Assembly: GCF_001612965.1 (NCBI RefSeq)
Contig: NZ_BDBL01000029.1
Coordinates: 62,001-126,000 of the forward strand
DNA length: 64,000 nt
Source of the DNA: Nocardia kruczakiae NBRC 101016
GTDB taxonomy: Bacteria > Actinomycetota > Actinomycetes > Mycobacteriales > Mycobacteriaceae
Direction of reading: 5' to 3'
In this document: positions 42,557 to 52,400 of the stretch, piece after piece
Numbering within the stretch: position 1 is the first letter of the stretch
How the letters are laid out: every line of letters starts with the position of its first letter
Program-made: the position numbers and the translations under genes
The notes under the pieces: generated by a model
Seen by the model: the letters and a program-made list of their open reading frames with translations, nothing else
Told to the model about the DNA's origin: nothing
Databases searched by the model: none

Positions 42557-44197
42557 TCAGAGCGGAATGTTGCCGTGCTTCTTCGGCGGAAGAGTAACCA
42601 TCTTTCGCTCGAGCAAGCGCAGCGCCGAGACGATCTGGCCGCGGGTGTGCGAGGGCGGGATCACCGCGTCGACGTAGCCGCGCTCGGCCGCCACGTACGG
42701 GTTGACCAACGTGTCCTCGTACTCGTTCTGCAGCTCGAGGCGCAGTGCGTCGACATCGGCGCCCTCCGCGGCGGCTTGCTGCAGCTTCTTGCGGTAGACG
42801 AAGCCGACCGCGCCCGAGGCGCCCATGACGGCGATCTGGGCGGTGGGCCACGCCAGGTTCACGTCGGCGCCCATGTGCTTGGAACCCATCACGTCGTACG
42901 CGCCGCCGTAGGCCTTGCGAGTGATGACCGTGATTTTGCCCACAGTGGCCTCACCGTAGGCGTAGAGCAGCTTCGCACCGCGGCGGATGATGCCGTTGTA
43001 CTCCTGGCCCGTGCCCGGCAGGAAGCCCGGAACGTCGACCAGCGTGATGATCGGAATGTTGAACGCGTCGCAGGTGCGCACGAACCGCGCGGCCTTCTCC
43101 GAGGCGTCGATGTCGAGGCAGCCGGCGAACTGGGTGGGCTGATTGGCCACGAAACCCACACTGCGGCCGTCGATGCGGGCGAAGCCGACGATGACGTTCA
43201 TCGCGCGCTCGGCCTGCACCTCGAAGAACTCGTCGTCGTCGACCAGGCGCCGGATGACCTCGTGCATGTCGTAGGGCTGGTTCGGCGAATCCGGGATCAG
43301 GGTGTCGAGCTCGAGGTCCTCCTCGGTCAGCGAATCCTCGATCGCGCCGGCGATCGGGTCGGTGGCCGGGAAGCGCGGGGCCTCGGCGCGGTTGTTGCTC
43401 GGCAGGTAGCTCAGCAGGTCCTTGACCCAGTCCAGCGCGTCCTGCTCGCCGGAGGCGACGTAGTGCGCGGTACCGGACTTCACCATGTGGGTGTGGGCAC
43501 CGCCCAACTCCTCCATGGTGACCTCTTCACCGGTGACGGTCTTGATGACGTCCGGGCCGGTGATGAACATCTGGCTGGACTGGTCGACCATCACGACGAA
43601 GTCGGTCAGCGCCGGGGAGTACACGTGACCACCGGCCGCGGCGCCCATGATCAGCGAGATCTGCGGGATCACGCCGGAAGCCTGGATGTTGCGGTGGAAG
43701 ATCTCGCCGTAGAGGCCGAGCGAGACCACGCCCTCCTGGATGCGAGCGCCGGCGCCGTCGTTGATGCCGATCAGCGGGCGGCCCGTCTTGAGCGCGAGAT
43801 CCATGACCTTGACGATCTTCTCGCCGTAGACCTCACCGAGGCTGCCGCCGAAGACCGTCGAGTCCTGGCTGAAGATGCAGACGTCGCGGCCGTCGATGGT
43901 GCCGTAGCCGGTCACCACGCCGTCGCCGAGCGGACGGTTGTTCTCCAGGCCGAAGTTCACGCTGCGATGCCGGGCCAGCGCGTCCATCTCCACGAACGAA
44001 CCCTCGTCCAGCAGGGCCAGGATGCGCTCACGCGCGGTCAGCTTGCCCTTGGCGTGGACCTTCTCGACCGCGCCCTCACCCATCGGGTGCTGGGCCTCTT
44101 CCAGCCGATTGCGCAGATCAGCCAGCTTCCCTGCGGTGGTGTGGATATCGGGGGCGCCCGCCGAACCCGGCGAAGGCTGACTCTGGACACTCGTCAT
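42557..44197 (-). CDS. accD5: Propionyl/acyl-CoA carboxylase beta subunit
   Basis: A 546-residue carboxyltransferase. It has GSFVEMDALARHRS, GVVTGYGTIDGRDVCIFSQD, the acyl-CoA oxyanion segment GGHVYSPALTDFVVMVD (first half), and in the second half VDVPGFLPGTGQEYNGIIRRGAKLLYAYGEATVGKITVITRKAYGGAYDVMGSKH (two short conserved blocks within). It corresponds to mycobacterial AccD5, the propionyl-CoA-preferring subunit that makes methylmalonyl-CoA. Heads accD5-accE5-maf. Confidence 0.96.
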   Translation of the reverse strand: MTSVQSQPSPGSAGAPDIHTTAGKLADLRNRLEEAQHPMGEGAVEKVHAKGKLTARERILALLDEGSFVEMDALARHRSVNFGLENNRPLGDGVVTGYGTIDGRDVCIFSQDSTVFGGSLGEVYGEKIVKVMDLALKTGRPLIGINDGAGARIQEGVVSLGLYGEIFHRNIQASGVIPQISLIMGAAAGGHVYSPALTDFVVMVDQSSQMFITGPDVIKTVTGEEVTMEELGGAHTHMVKSGTAHYVASGEQDALDWVKDLLSYLPSNNRAEAPRFPATDPIAGAIEDSLTEEDLELDTLIPDSPNQPYDMHEVIRRLVDDDEFFEVQAERAMNVIVGFARIDGRSVGFVANQPTQFAGCLDIDASEKAARFVRTCDAFNIPIITLVDVPGFLPGTGQEYNGIIRRGAKLLYAYGEATVGKITVITRKAYGGAYDVMGSKHMGADVNLAWPTAQIAVMGASGAVGFVYRKKLQQAAAEGADVDALRLELQNEYEDTLVNPYVAAERGYVDAVIPPSHTRGQIVSALRLLERKMVTLPPKKHGNIPL

Positions 44198-44308
44198 GCC
44201 CCGGAGTGTAACCAGTGGCGCAGCCCGGCGGAATTCCAGTGGGGGCTACCGACCAGTACCCTTATTGACTACCTGCCAGCAGAAAACCGCTGGTGAAGTG
44301 CCACAACG

Positions 44309-45679
44309 TCACCGATCGGCCATGCCCGTGAGGACACGATCCAGGGCATCCACCGCCCGCTCCAGCTCGTCGGCGGTGACCGTCAGCGGCGGCCGGAACC
44401 GGATGCCGCGCTCGCCGGTTCCGAGGAACAGTACCCGTTCGCGCTGCCGCAGTTCCGCGAGGACGGCATCGCGCAATTCGGCGGATTCCAGCGTCACCGC
44501 GCACATCAGGCCGCGACCGCGCGGATCGGTCAGCCGCTCGTGCCGGTCGGCGAGCGCGCACAGCCGGTCGAGCAACAGGGCGCCCAGTTCTTGCGCACGG
44601 GCGGCCAGGTCTTCGGCCTCGACCACCTCGAGGATGCGCCGCGCCCGGACCATATCGGCGAGGTTGCCGCCCCAGGTGGAATTGATCCGCGAACTCACCG
44701 CGAACACGTTGTCGGGCACCTCGTCGACGCGCCCGCCGGCCATGATCCCGCAGACCTGCGTCTTCTTACCGAACGCGACCACATCGGGTCGCAGTCCGAA
44801 CTGCTGGTAGGCCCAAGTCGAGCCGGTCATCGCCACGCCGGTCTGCACTTCGTCGACGAGGAACAGCGCGTCGTGCTCGTGGCACAGCTCCTGCATGTGC
44901 CGGAGAAATTCCGGTCGCATATGCCGATCGCCGCCCTCGCCCTGTATCGGCTCGGCGATGAAACACGCGATGTCGTGCGGATTTTCGGCGAACGCGGCCC
45001 GGGCCTGCGCCAGCGCACGCTGCTCGGCAGCCTCGATGTCGACACCGGGACACAGGTAGGGGGTCTCGATGCGCGGCCAGTCGAAGGCCGGGAACCGTTC
45101 GGTCTTGATCGGGTCGGTGTTGGTCAGCGACAGGGTGTAGCCGGAGCGGCCGTGGAAGGCGCCCGTCAGATGCAGCACCTTGGTGCCGAGGCCGGCCGGG
45201 CGGCCGTGCATCGCGTTGTGGCGGCTCTTCCAGTCGAAGGCGACCTTGAGCGCGTTCTCGACCGCCATCGCGCCACCGTCGATGAAGAACAGATGGGGCA
45301 GTGCCGGATCACCGAGGACGCGCGCGAAGGTGTCGACGAAGCGCGCCATCGCGACCGTATAGACATCGGAGTTACTGGGCTTGTTCAGTGCGGCCGTGGT
45401 GAGTTCGGCGCGAAAGCGGGCATTCGCCGCCAGCGCGGGATGGTTCATCCCCAGCGCCGAAGACGCGAAGAAGCCGAACATATCCAGATAGATGGTGCCG
45501 TCGCGGGCGTCGACCAGGTCGCGTCCCCGCGATCTGCGCAGGTCCAGCACCAGATCGAAACCGTCGGCGAGCAGATGGGCGGACAGGATGTCGTGTACGC
45601 GCGAGGCGGTGACCGACGCCGAGTTCGTGACCTCCGCGTCGGCCGTTCCGGGGCGCTCCAGTTCGAGGGTCACACCCAC
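44309..45679 (-). CDS. lat: L-lysine 6-transaminase
   Basis: PLP enzyme of 456 residues that removes the epsilon-amino group of lysine to give piperideine-6-carboxylate. It has FFIDGGAMAVENALKVAFDWK, GAFHGRSGYTLSLTNT, IAEPIQGEGGDRHMRPEF, FLVDEVQTGV and the Schiff-base lysine in VAFGKKTQVCGIMAGGRVD. The lrpA regulator 58 bp upstream and the divergent pcd dehydrogenase identify the pathway as lysine to 2-aminoadipate, in the same arrangement as mycobacteria, where lat is strongly induced in stationary phase. The AT-rich gap ahead of it is a likely Lrp-controlled promoter. Confidence 0.94.
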   Translation of the reverse strand: MGVTLELERPGTADAEVTNSASVTASRVHDILSAHLLADGFDLVLDLRRSRGRDLVDARDGTIYLDMFGFFASSALGMNHPALAANARFRAELTTAALNKPSNSDVYTVAMARFVDTFARVLGDPALPHLFFIDGGAMAVENALKVAFDWKSRHNAMHGRPAGLGTKVLHLTGAFHGRSGYTLSLTNTDPIKTERFPAFDWPRIETPYLCPGVDIEAAEQRALAQARAAFAENPHDIACFIAEPIQGEGGDRHMRPEFLRHMQELCHEHDALFLVDEVQTGVAMTGSTWAYQQFGLRPDVVAFGKKTQVCGIMAGGRVDEVPDNVFAVSSRINSTWGGNLADMVRARRILEVVEAEDLAARAQELGALLLDRLCALADRHERLTDPRGRGLMCAVTLESAELRDAVLAELRQRERVLFLGTGERGIRFRPPLTVTADELERAVDALDRVLTGMADR

Positions 45680-45737
45680 AGGATACGAAAATATTTACGG
45701 TTTCACTACGAACAATCGGATAAATTACGATCAGGTC

Positions 45738-46190
45738 TCACCTGTCATAGAATGTCTGCAGAATGATGGTGCTTCGGGTGCGGACATTGGCGGTGGCGCG
45801 GATCTCCTGCAGCAACTGTTCGAGATGCCGGGGTGAGGCCACTCGGACGAGCAGCACGTAGCTCTCCTCGCCCGCCACCGAATGGCATTCCTGGATACCG
45901 GGGATGTGCTGCAACAGGGCCGGAGCATCGTCGGGCTGCGAGGGATCGAGAGGAGTGATCGCGACGAATGCCGACAACAGTTGCCCCAGCGCCTCCGGAT
46001 CGACCTTCGCGGAGTATCCGCGGATCACGCCACGCGCCTCGAGCCGGCGTACCCGAGACTGCACCGCGGATACCGACAGACTTGCCTTCTCGGCGAGATT
46101 GGACAGGGTGGCCCGGCCGTCGGCCATCAATTCGCGGATCAGGAGCCGATCGATATCGTCGAGAACAGGTTTCGCAGGTGCATCCGCCAT
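45738..46190 (-). CDS. lrpA: Lrp/AsnC regulator of lysine catabolism
   Basis: A 150-residue feast/famine regulator. Winged helix: LIRELMADGRATLSNLAEKASLSVSAVQSRVRRLEARGVIRGY; RAM domain: IPGIQECHSVAGEESYVLLVRV and the end RSTIILQTFYDR. By position and sequence it is the counterpart of mycobacterial LrpA, which binds the lat promoter and responds to lysine and other amino acids. The 58-bp gap to lat contains runs of A and T (GAAAATATTTACGG, GGATAAATTACGA), which suit Lrp binding. Confidence 0.93.
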   Translation of the reverse strand: MADAPAKPVLDDIDRLLIRELMADGRATLSNLAEKASLSVSAVQSRVRRLEARGVIRGYSAKVDPEALGQLLSAFVAITPLDPSQPDDAPALLQHIPGIQECHSVAGEESYVLLVRVASPRHLEQLLQEIRATANVRTRSTIILQTFYDR

Positions 46191-46287
46191 CAGCGAAGGC
46201 TAACCCAGCGGGCGGTGGCCGGGGCCGGAAACGATCTCCCACCGGTGTGAAGTCCCTCGTCAACCGATTTCGGAAACGGAGCCGCAG

Positions 46288-47817
46288 ATGACATCCGCAC
46301 CCGTCCTGCCCACCACCGACGAACTTCGCGACCGGGCCGCACGCCTGCTGCTCGAACTCGGTGTCGACCCGATCGATTCCGGCGACCTGCCGGCCCGCAC
46401 ACCGATCACCGGCGGGGAACTGTTGCGCGTCCCGGCCACCTCGGCATTCGAGGTGACCAGCGCGATCGACAAGGCGCACAGCGCATTTCACACCTGGCGC
46501 ACCGTCCCCGCGCCACAACGCGCCGCCGTGGTGCGCCGGCTGGGGCAACTACTGACCGAAAACCTCTACGCACTGGCCGAACTCGTCACCCTGGAGGCGG
46601 GCAAGATCGGCGCCGAGGCCCGCGGTGAGGTCCAGGAGATGATCGACGTCTGCGAATTCGCCGTCGGTCTGTCCCGCCAGCTCTACGGCCGCACCATGGC
46701 CTCCGAACGGCCCGGGCATCGGCTCATGGAGACATGGCATCCGCTCGGTGTGGTCGGGGTGATCTCGGCCTTCAACTTCCCGGTCGCGGTGTGGTCGTGG
46801 AATACCGCGATCGCGCTGGCCTGCGGCGACACGGTGGTGTGGAAACCCTCGCAGACGACGCCGTTGACCGCGCTGGCCTGCGATGCGCTGCTGCGGCGCG
46901 CGGCCCTCGACGTCGGCGCCGACCCGCAGATCCATCAGCTGATCCAGGGCGGCGCCGAGGTCGGCACCCAACTCGTCGACGACGAGCGGGTGGCCCTGGT
47001 CAGCGCCACCGGATCGGTGCGGATGGGACAGGCGGTGGCCCCCCGGGTGGCGGCCCGCTTCGGCCGGTGCCTGCTCGAGCTGGGCGGTAACAACGCCGCG
47101 ATCGTCACCCCGTCCGCGGATCTCGACCTCACCACACGGGCCGTGGTTTTCGCCGCGGCGGGAACGGCCGGACAGCGGTGCACGACATTGCGCCGGGTCA
47201 TCGCCCACGCGGACGTGGTCGGACCACTGCTGGATCGAATGAGCGCGGCCTATCGCCAACTGCCCGTGGGCAATCCGTTCGACGACGCGGTATTGGTCGG
47301 ACCGCTGATCGACGGCCGCGCCCACACCGCGATGCGGGCGGCGATCGAGCGCGCGCTCGCCGACGGCGGTGAATTGATCTGCGGCGGTGAGCGGGCCGAG
47401 GTCGGTGGCGGCGACTCCTACTATGTGCGCCCGGCCGTCATCCGGATGCCCGCCCAGACCGCGATCGTGCGCGAGGAGACCTTCGCGCCGATTCTCTACG
47501 TGCTCACCTATCACGATCTCGACTCCGCGATCGCCCTGCACAACGGTGTGCCGCAAGGACTGTCGTCGGCCATCTTCACCGGTGACCAGCGCGAGGCGGA
47601 ACGGTTCCTCGCCGCCGACGGCTCCGATTGCGGCATCGCCAATGTGAACATCGGCACCTCGGGTGCGGAGATCGGCGGTGCGTTCGGCGGTGAGAAACAG
47701 ACCGGCGGCGGGCGCGAATCGGGGTCCGACTCCTGGAAGGCGTATATGCGCCGCGCCACCAATACGGTCAACTACTCCACCGAACTGCCACTGGCACAAG
47801 GCATTCGGTTCGGCTGA
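46288..47817 (+). CDS. pcd: Piperideine-6-carboxylate / aminoadipate-semialdehyde dehydrogenase
   Basis: Aldehyde dehydrogenase of 509 residues that oxidises 2-aminoadipate semialdehyde to 2-aminoadipate, the step after Lat. It has AFNFPVAVWSWNTAIALACGD, the catalytic glutamate in LLELGGNNAA, the catalytic cysteine in TAGQRCTTLRR, and GGAFGGEKQTGGGRESGSDSW, the C-terminal block typical of the AASADH/ALDH7 group. It is divergent from lrpA across 97 bp, so the regulator can control both sides. Confidence 0.94.
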   Translation: MTSAPVLPTTDELRDRAARLLLELGVDPIDSGDLPARTPITGGELLRVPATSAFEVTSAIDKAHSAFHTWRTVPAPQRAAVVRRLGQLLTENLYALAELVTLEAGKIGAEARGEVQEMIDVCEFAVGLSRQLYGRTMASERPGHRLMETWHPLGVVGVISAFNFPVAVWSWNTAIALACGDTVVWKPSQTTPLTALACDALLRRAALDVGADPQIHQLIQGGAEVGTQLVDDERVALVSATGSVRMGQAVAPRVAARFGRCLLELGGNNAAIVTPSADLDLTTRAVVFAAAGTAGQRCTTLRRVIAHADVVGPLLDRMSAAYRQLPVGNPFDDAVLVGPLIDGRAHTAMRAAIERALADGGELICGGERAEVGGGDSYYVRPAVIRMPAQTAIVREETFAPILYVLTYHDLDSAIALHNGVPQGLSSAIFTGDQREAERFLAADGSDCGIANVNIGTSGAEIGGAFGGEKQTGGGRESGSDSWKAYMRRATNTVNYSTELPLAQGIRFG

Positions 47818-47821
47818 ACGC

Positions 47822-48669
<848 letters not shown>

Positions 48670-48673
<4 letters not shown>

Positions 48674-48825
48674 GCGAATTCACTCCGTTCCATGGCGCGG
48701 CGGGTGCTGCGCAGACTGTGTTCGAAGGTCTCGCCGCGGCGGCGGCCGTCCATGAGATTCGGGCCCATGACCGCGAGGTCGGCGGATCGCAACCGTTCGG
48801 CAATGAACGCGCCCGCTACCGCCAC
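48670..48825 (-). CDS. Possible 51-residue ORF or gene remnant before the SDR
   Basis: A short frame from GTG (VAVAGAFIAERLRSADLAVM) through GPNLMDGRRRGETFEHSLRS to MERSEFA. It overlaps the VOC gene end by 10 bp and the SDR start by 4 bp (ATGA). Third positions are mostly G/C, and the ATGA coupling is typical of real operons. It reads like the C-terminal end of a larger protein whose front has been lost. I recognise no family. It could also be a small coupled peptide. Confidence 0.35.
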
Positions 48826-49280
48826 GGCATGTACTGCAAACTCCAGGTATTGCCGTCGGGATCGGCGAAATGGGCGTACAGCACACCCCCGCCGACGTCC
48901 TCGACCTCACCCACGGCGACGCCGCGCGCGACGAGATCCGCGCGGGCAGCCTCGATATCGGCCACCACCAGATGCAGGCCACGCAGGGAACCCGCCGCGC
49001 CCGCCGTGGTGGGGACGCCTTCGGAGAGCAGGATCGAACAGGCCGAACCGGGCGGGGTCAGCTGCGCGATGCGCACACCCGGTGCGGGAGCCACGTCGAC
49101 ATCGAGATGGAATCCGACCCGATCGCGATAGAACTCGATCCCCCGATCGATATCGCGCACCGGGACCGGGACCAATTCCAGCAGCAGCGTGCCGGGCGGG
49201 ACCGGCGGATTGTCCGGGTCGTTCGTGACCTGGGCGGGGTCGGCCGGAATCTCGGTCACAGTGTCGGGGCGCTCGCTCAT
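48816..49280 (-). CDS. VOC-family (glyoxalase/dioxygenase-like) protein
   Basis: A 154-residue protein. After a disordered N-terminus of about 30 residues comes one VOC module: LLLELVPVPVRDIDRGIEFYRDRVGFHLDVDV, GVRIAQLTPPGSACSILL, LRGLHLVVADIEAARADLVARGV and YAHFADPDGNTWSLQ, with the metal-binding glutamate expected in the last strand replaced by a SLQ end. An ATG four codons further out (49292) is an alternative start. Function unknown. It is divergent from lhr. Confidence 0.85.
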   Translation of the reverse strand: MSERPDTVTEIPADPAQVTNDPDNPPVPPGTLLLELVPVPVRDIDRGIEFYRDRVGFHLDVDVAPAPGVRIAQLTPPGSACSILLSEGVPTTAGAAGSLRGLHLVVADIEAARADLVARGVAVGEVEDVGGGVLYAHFADPDGNTWSLQYMPWR

Positions 49281-49448
49281 GGTCGGTCCCATCGTCGGTA
49301 TCCACCGCGTTCGCGGCCAGCCTATCGGGACGAGGCCGGGGACCGGCGCCGATCCGGCCACCTCGTCCGGCGAGGTCGAGCCCGGGAAACACCCCCGCAC
49401 ACATCGCCGTCGGGACTCGATGTCGGTGCCCGGGTGCAAACTGAACCC

Positions 49449-52400
49449 ATGCAGCAGTTCTCCCGGCCGACCCAGGAGTGGTTCGACGGTGCGTTCCCCG
49501 CGCCCACGACCGCCCAGCTGGGGGCATGGGAGGCGATCTCCGCCGGAGAACACACCTTGGTGATCGCGCCGACCGGCTCGGGCAAGACGCTGTCGGCCTT
49601 CCTGTGGGCGATCGACCGGCTCGCCACCCGCGAACCCACGGACGGCCCGCAGCGCACGGCCGTGCTCTACATCTCCCCGCTCAAGGCACTGGCGGTCGAT
49701 GTCGAGCGCAATCTGCGCGCACCCCTGGTGGGCATCACCCGCACGGCCGCCCGGCTCGGTATGCCCGCCCCGGAGATCAGCGTCGGCGTACGGTCCGGCG
49801 ACACCACCCCGGCCGACCGGCGGACCCTGCAGCGCCGGCCGCCCGACATCCTGATCACGACGCCGGAATCGCTGTACCTGATGCTCACCTCGGCGGCGCG
49901 CGAGACGTTGTCACAGGTAGGCACCGTGATCGTGGACGAGGTGCACGCGATCGCCGGTTCCAAGCGCGGGGCGCATCTGGCCCTGTCGCTGGCCCGGCTC
50001 GACCAGCTCACCGAGCGGCCCGCCCAGCGCATCGGGTTGTCGGCCACCGTCCGGCCGCCGCAGGAGGTGGGGCGCTTCCTGGTCGGCTCGGCGCCGATCA
50101 CGATCGTGTCGCCGCCGGCGCCGAAGACGTTCGACCTGTCGGTGCGGGTGCCGGTGGCGGATATGACCGAGCCGGGCGAATCCGATCAGCCGGGTTCGAT
50201 CTGGCCGCATGTGGATGCCGCGATCGTGGATCTGGTGCTGGCGCATCGATCGTCGATCGTGTTCGCGAATTCGCGGCGGCTGGCCGAACGCCTGACGGCG
50301 CGGCTCAATGAGGAATACGCCGAGCGCATCGCCGAACCGGACGAGCCGGAGGGCGTCGCGGACCGCCGCGAGCACGCGCCGCCCGCACAACTCGGGTCAC
50401 CGACCGAGGTCAATCACGGGGCGGCGCCGTTGCTGGCGCGGGCCCATCACGGTTCGGTCAGCAAGGAACAGCGCGCGATCATCGAGGACGACCTCAAGAG
50501 CGGCCGGTTGCGGTGTGTGGTCGCGACCAGCAGCCTCGAACTGGGTATCGATATGGGGGCGGTGGATCTGGTGGTGCAGGTCGAGGCGCCGCCGTCGGTC
50601 GCCGGCGGGCTGCAGCGGGTCGGCCGCGCCGGACATCAGGTGGGTGAGATCTCGCGCGGGGTGATCTTCCCCAAACACCGCACCGATGTGATCCACTGCG
50701 CGGTGGCGTCGATGCGGATGACGGCGGGACAGATCGAGGAGTTGAAGATCCCCGCCCATCCCCTCGACATCCTCGCGCAGCAGACCGTGGCCGCGTGCGC
50801 GCTGGAACCGATCGATGTCGACGAGTGGTTCGAAACCGTCAGGGGGACAGGTAGTTTCGCGGCTTTGCCGCGCTCGGCGTACGAATCGGTGCTGGATCTG
50901 CTGTCGGGCCGCTACCCCTCCGACGAATTCGCCGAACTGCGTCCGCGCCTGGTGTGGGATCGCGATGCGGGCACCCTGACCGGACGCCCCGGCGCGCAGC
51001 GCCTCGCGGTGACCTCCGGCGGCGCGATTCCCGACCGCGGCCTGTTCCCGGTGTTCATGGTCGGCGAAAAGGCTTCGCGGGTCGGTGAACTCGACGAGGA
51101 GATGGTCTACGAATCGCGGGTGGGCGATGTGTTCGCCCTCGGCGCGACCAGCTGGCGCATCGAGGACATCACCCACGACCGGGTTCTCGTCTCCCCCGCC
51201 TTCGGCCTGCCCGGCCGGCTGCCCTTCTGGCACGGCGACTCCCTCGGGCGGCCGGCCGAATTGGGCGCGGCCCTGGGCGAATTCGTCCGCACGGCCGGTC
51301 AGGCCGTCGAGCGCGCACCGGCCGGGCGGATCGAGGAACTCGTGCGGGATGCGGGCGGTTTCGATGCTGCGCCCGACGGTGAAGTCATCGACTCCGAGCC
51401 GGCGACGCGCGGCCGCGGACGGCAGCAGTCCGCTCGCCGGGCCTCCGGGAATGGCGCCGATCCGATCGGTGACGAGCAGCCGCGGTCCCCGGCGGCGCGG
51501 GCGGAAAGTCCTGCGCGACAACGCCGATCGTCCGCCGACCCCAGCGGCAACGGCGCCGCGCGACGCACGTCCTCCCGCGCGGGAGCCGCGGCCTCCAAGG
51601 CGGGTAAGACGGCCGCGAAGGGCGGCGAACTCGTCGAACTCGAACAGCTCGTGCACGCCGCCGGCCTCGACGATTTCGCGACCGCGAATCTGGTCGCACT
51701 CCTGGCCGAACAGCGCCAGGCCACCGGCCATCTGCCGACCGACCGGACCCTGCTGGTCGAACGCTTTCGCGACGAGCTCGGCGACTGGCGGCTGATCCTG
51801 CACTCGCCCTTCGGATTACCGGTGCATGCGCCGTGGGCACTCGCCGTGGGCGCGCGGTTACGGGAGCGATTCGGGGTCGATGCCGCGCCGACCGCCTCCG
51901 ACGACGGCATCGTGGTCCGACTGCCCGATACCACCGACGATCCGCCGGGGGCGGAACTGTTCGTCTTCGAACCGGACGAGATCGACGACGTCGTGACCGA
52001 GCAGGTGGGCGGGTCGGCGCTGTTCGCCTCCCGCTTCCGCGAATGCGCGGCGCGGGCACTGCTGTTGCCGCGCCGGGATCCCGGACGCCGCGCGCCGCTG
52101 TGGCAGCAGCGCCAGCGCGCGGCCCAATTGCTCGATGTGGCAAGGAAATTCCCGGATTTCCCGATCCTGCTGGAAACGGTGCGCGAATGCCTGCGCGATG
52201 TCTACGATCTGCCCGCGCTGCGGGAACTGCTGACGAATGTGGCGCGGCGCAAACTGCGACTGGTCGAGGTCGAGACGGCCTCCCCCTCACCGTTCGCCAA
52301 TGCGTTGCTGTTCGACTACATCGGTCAGTTCATGTACGAGGGCGACAGTCCGCTGGCCGAGCGCCGCGCGGCCGCGCTGTCGCTGGATTCGAGCCTGCTC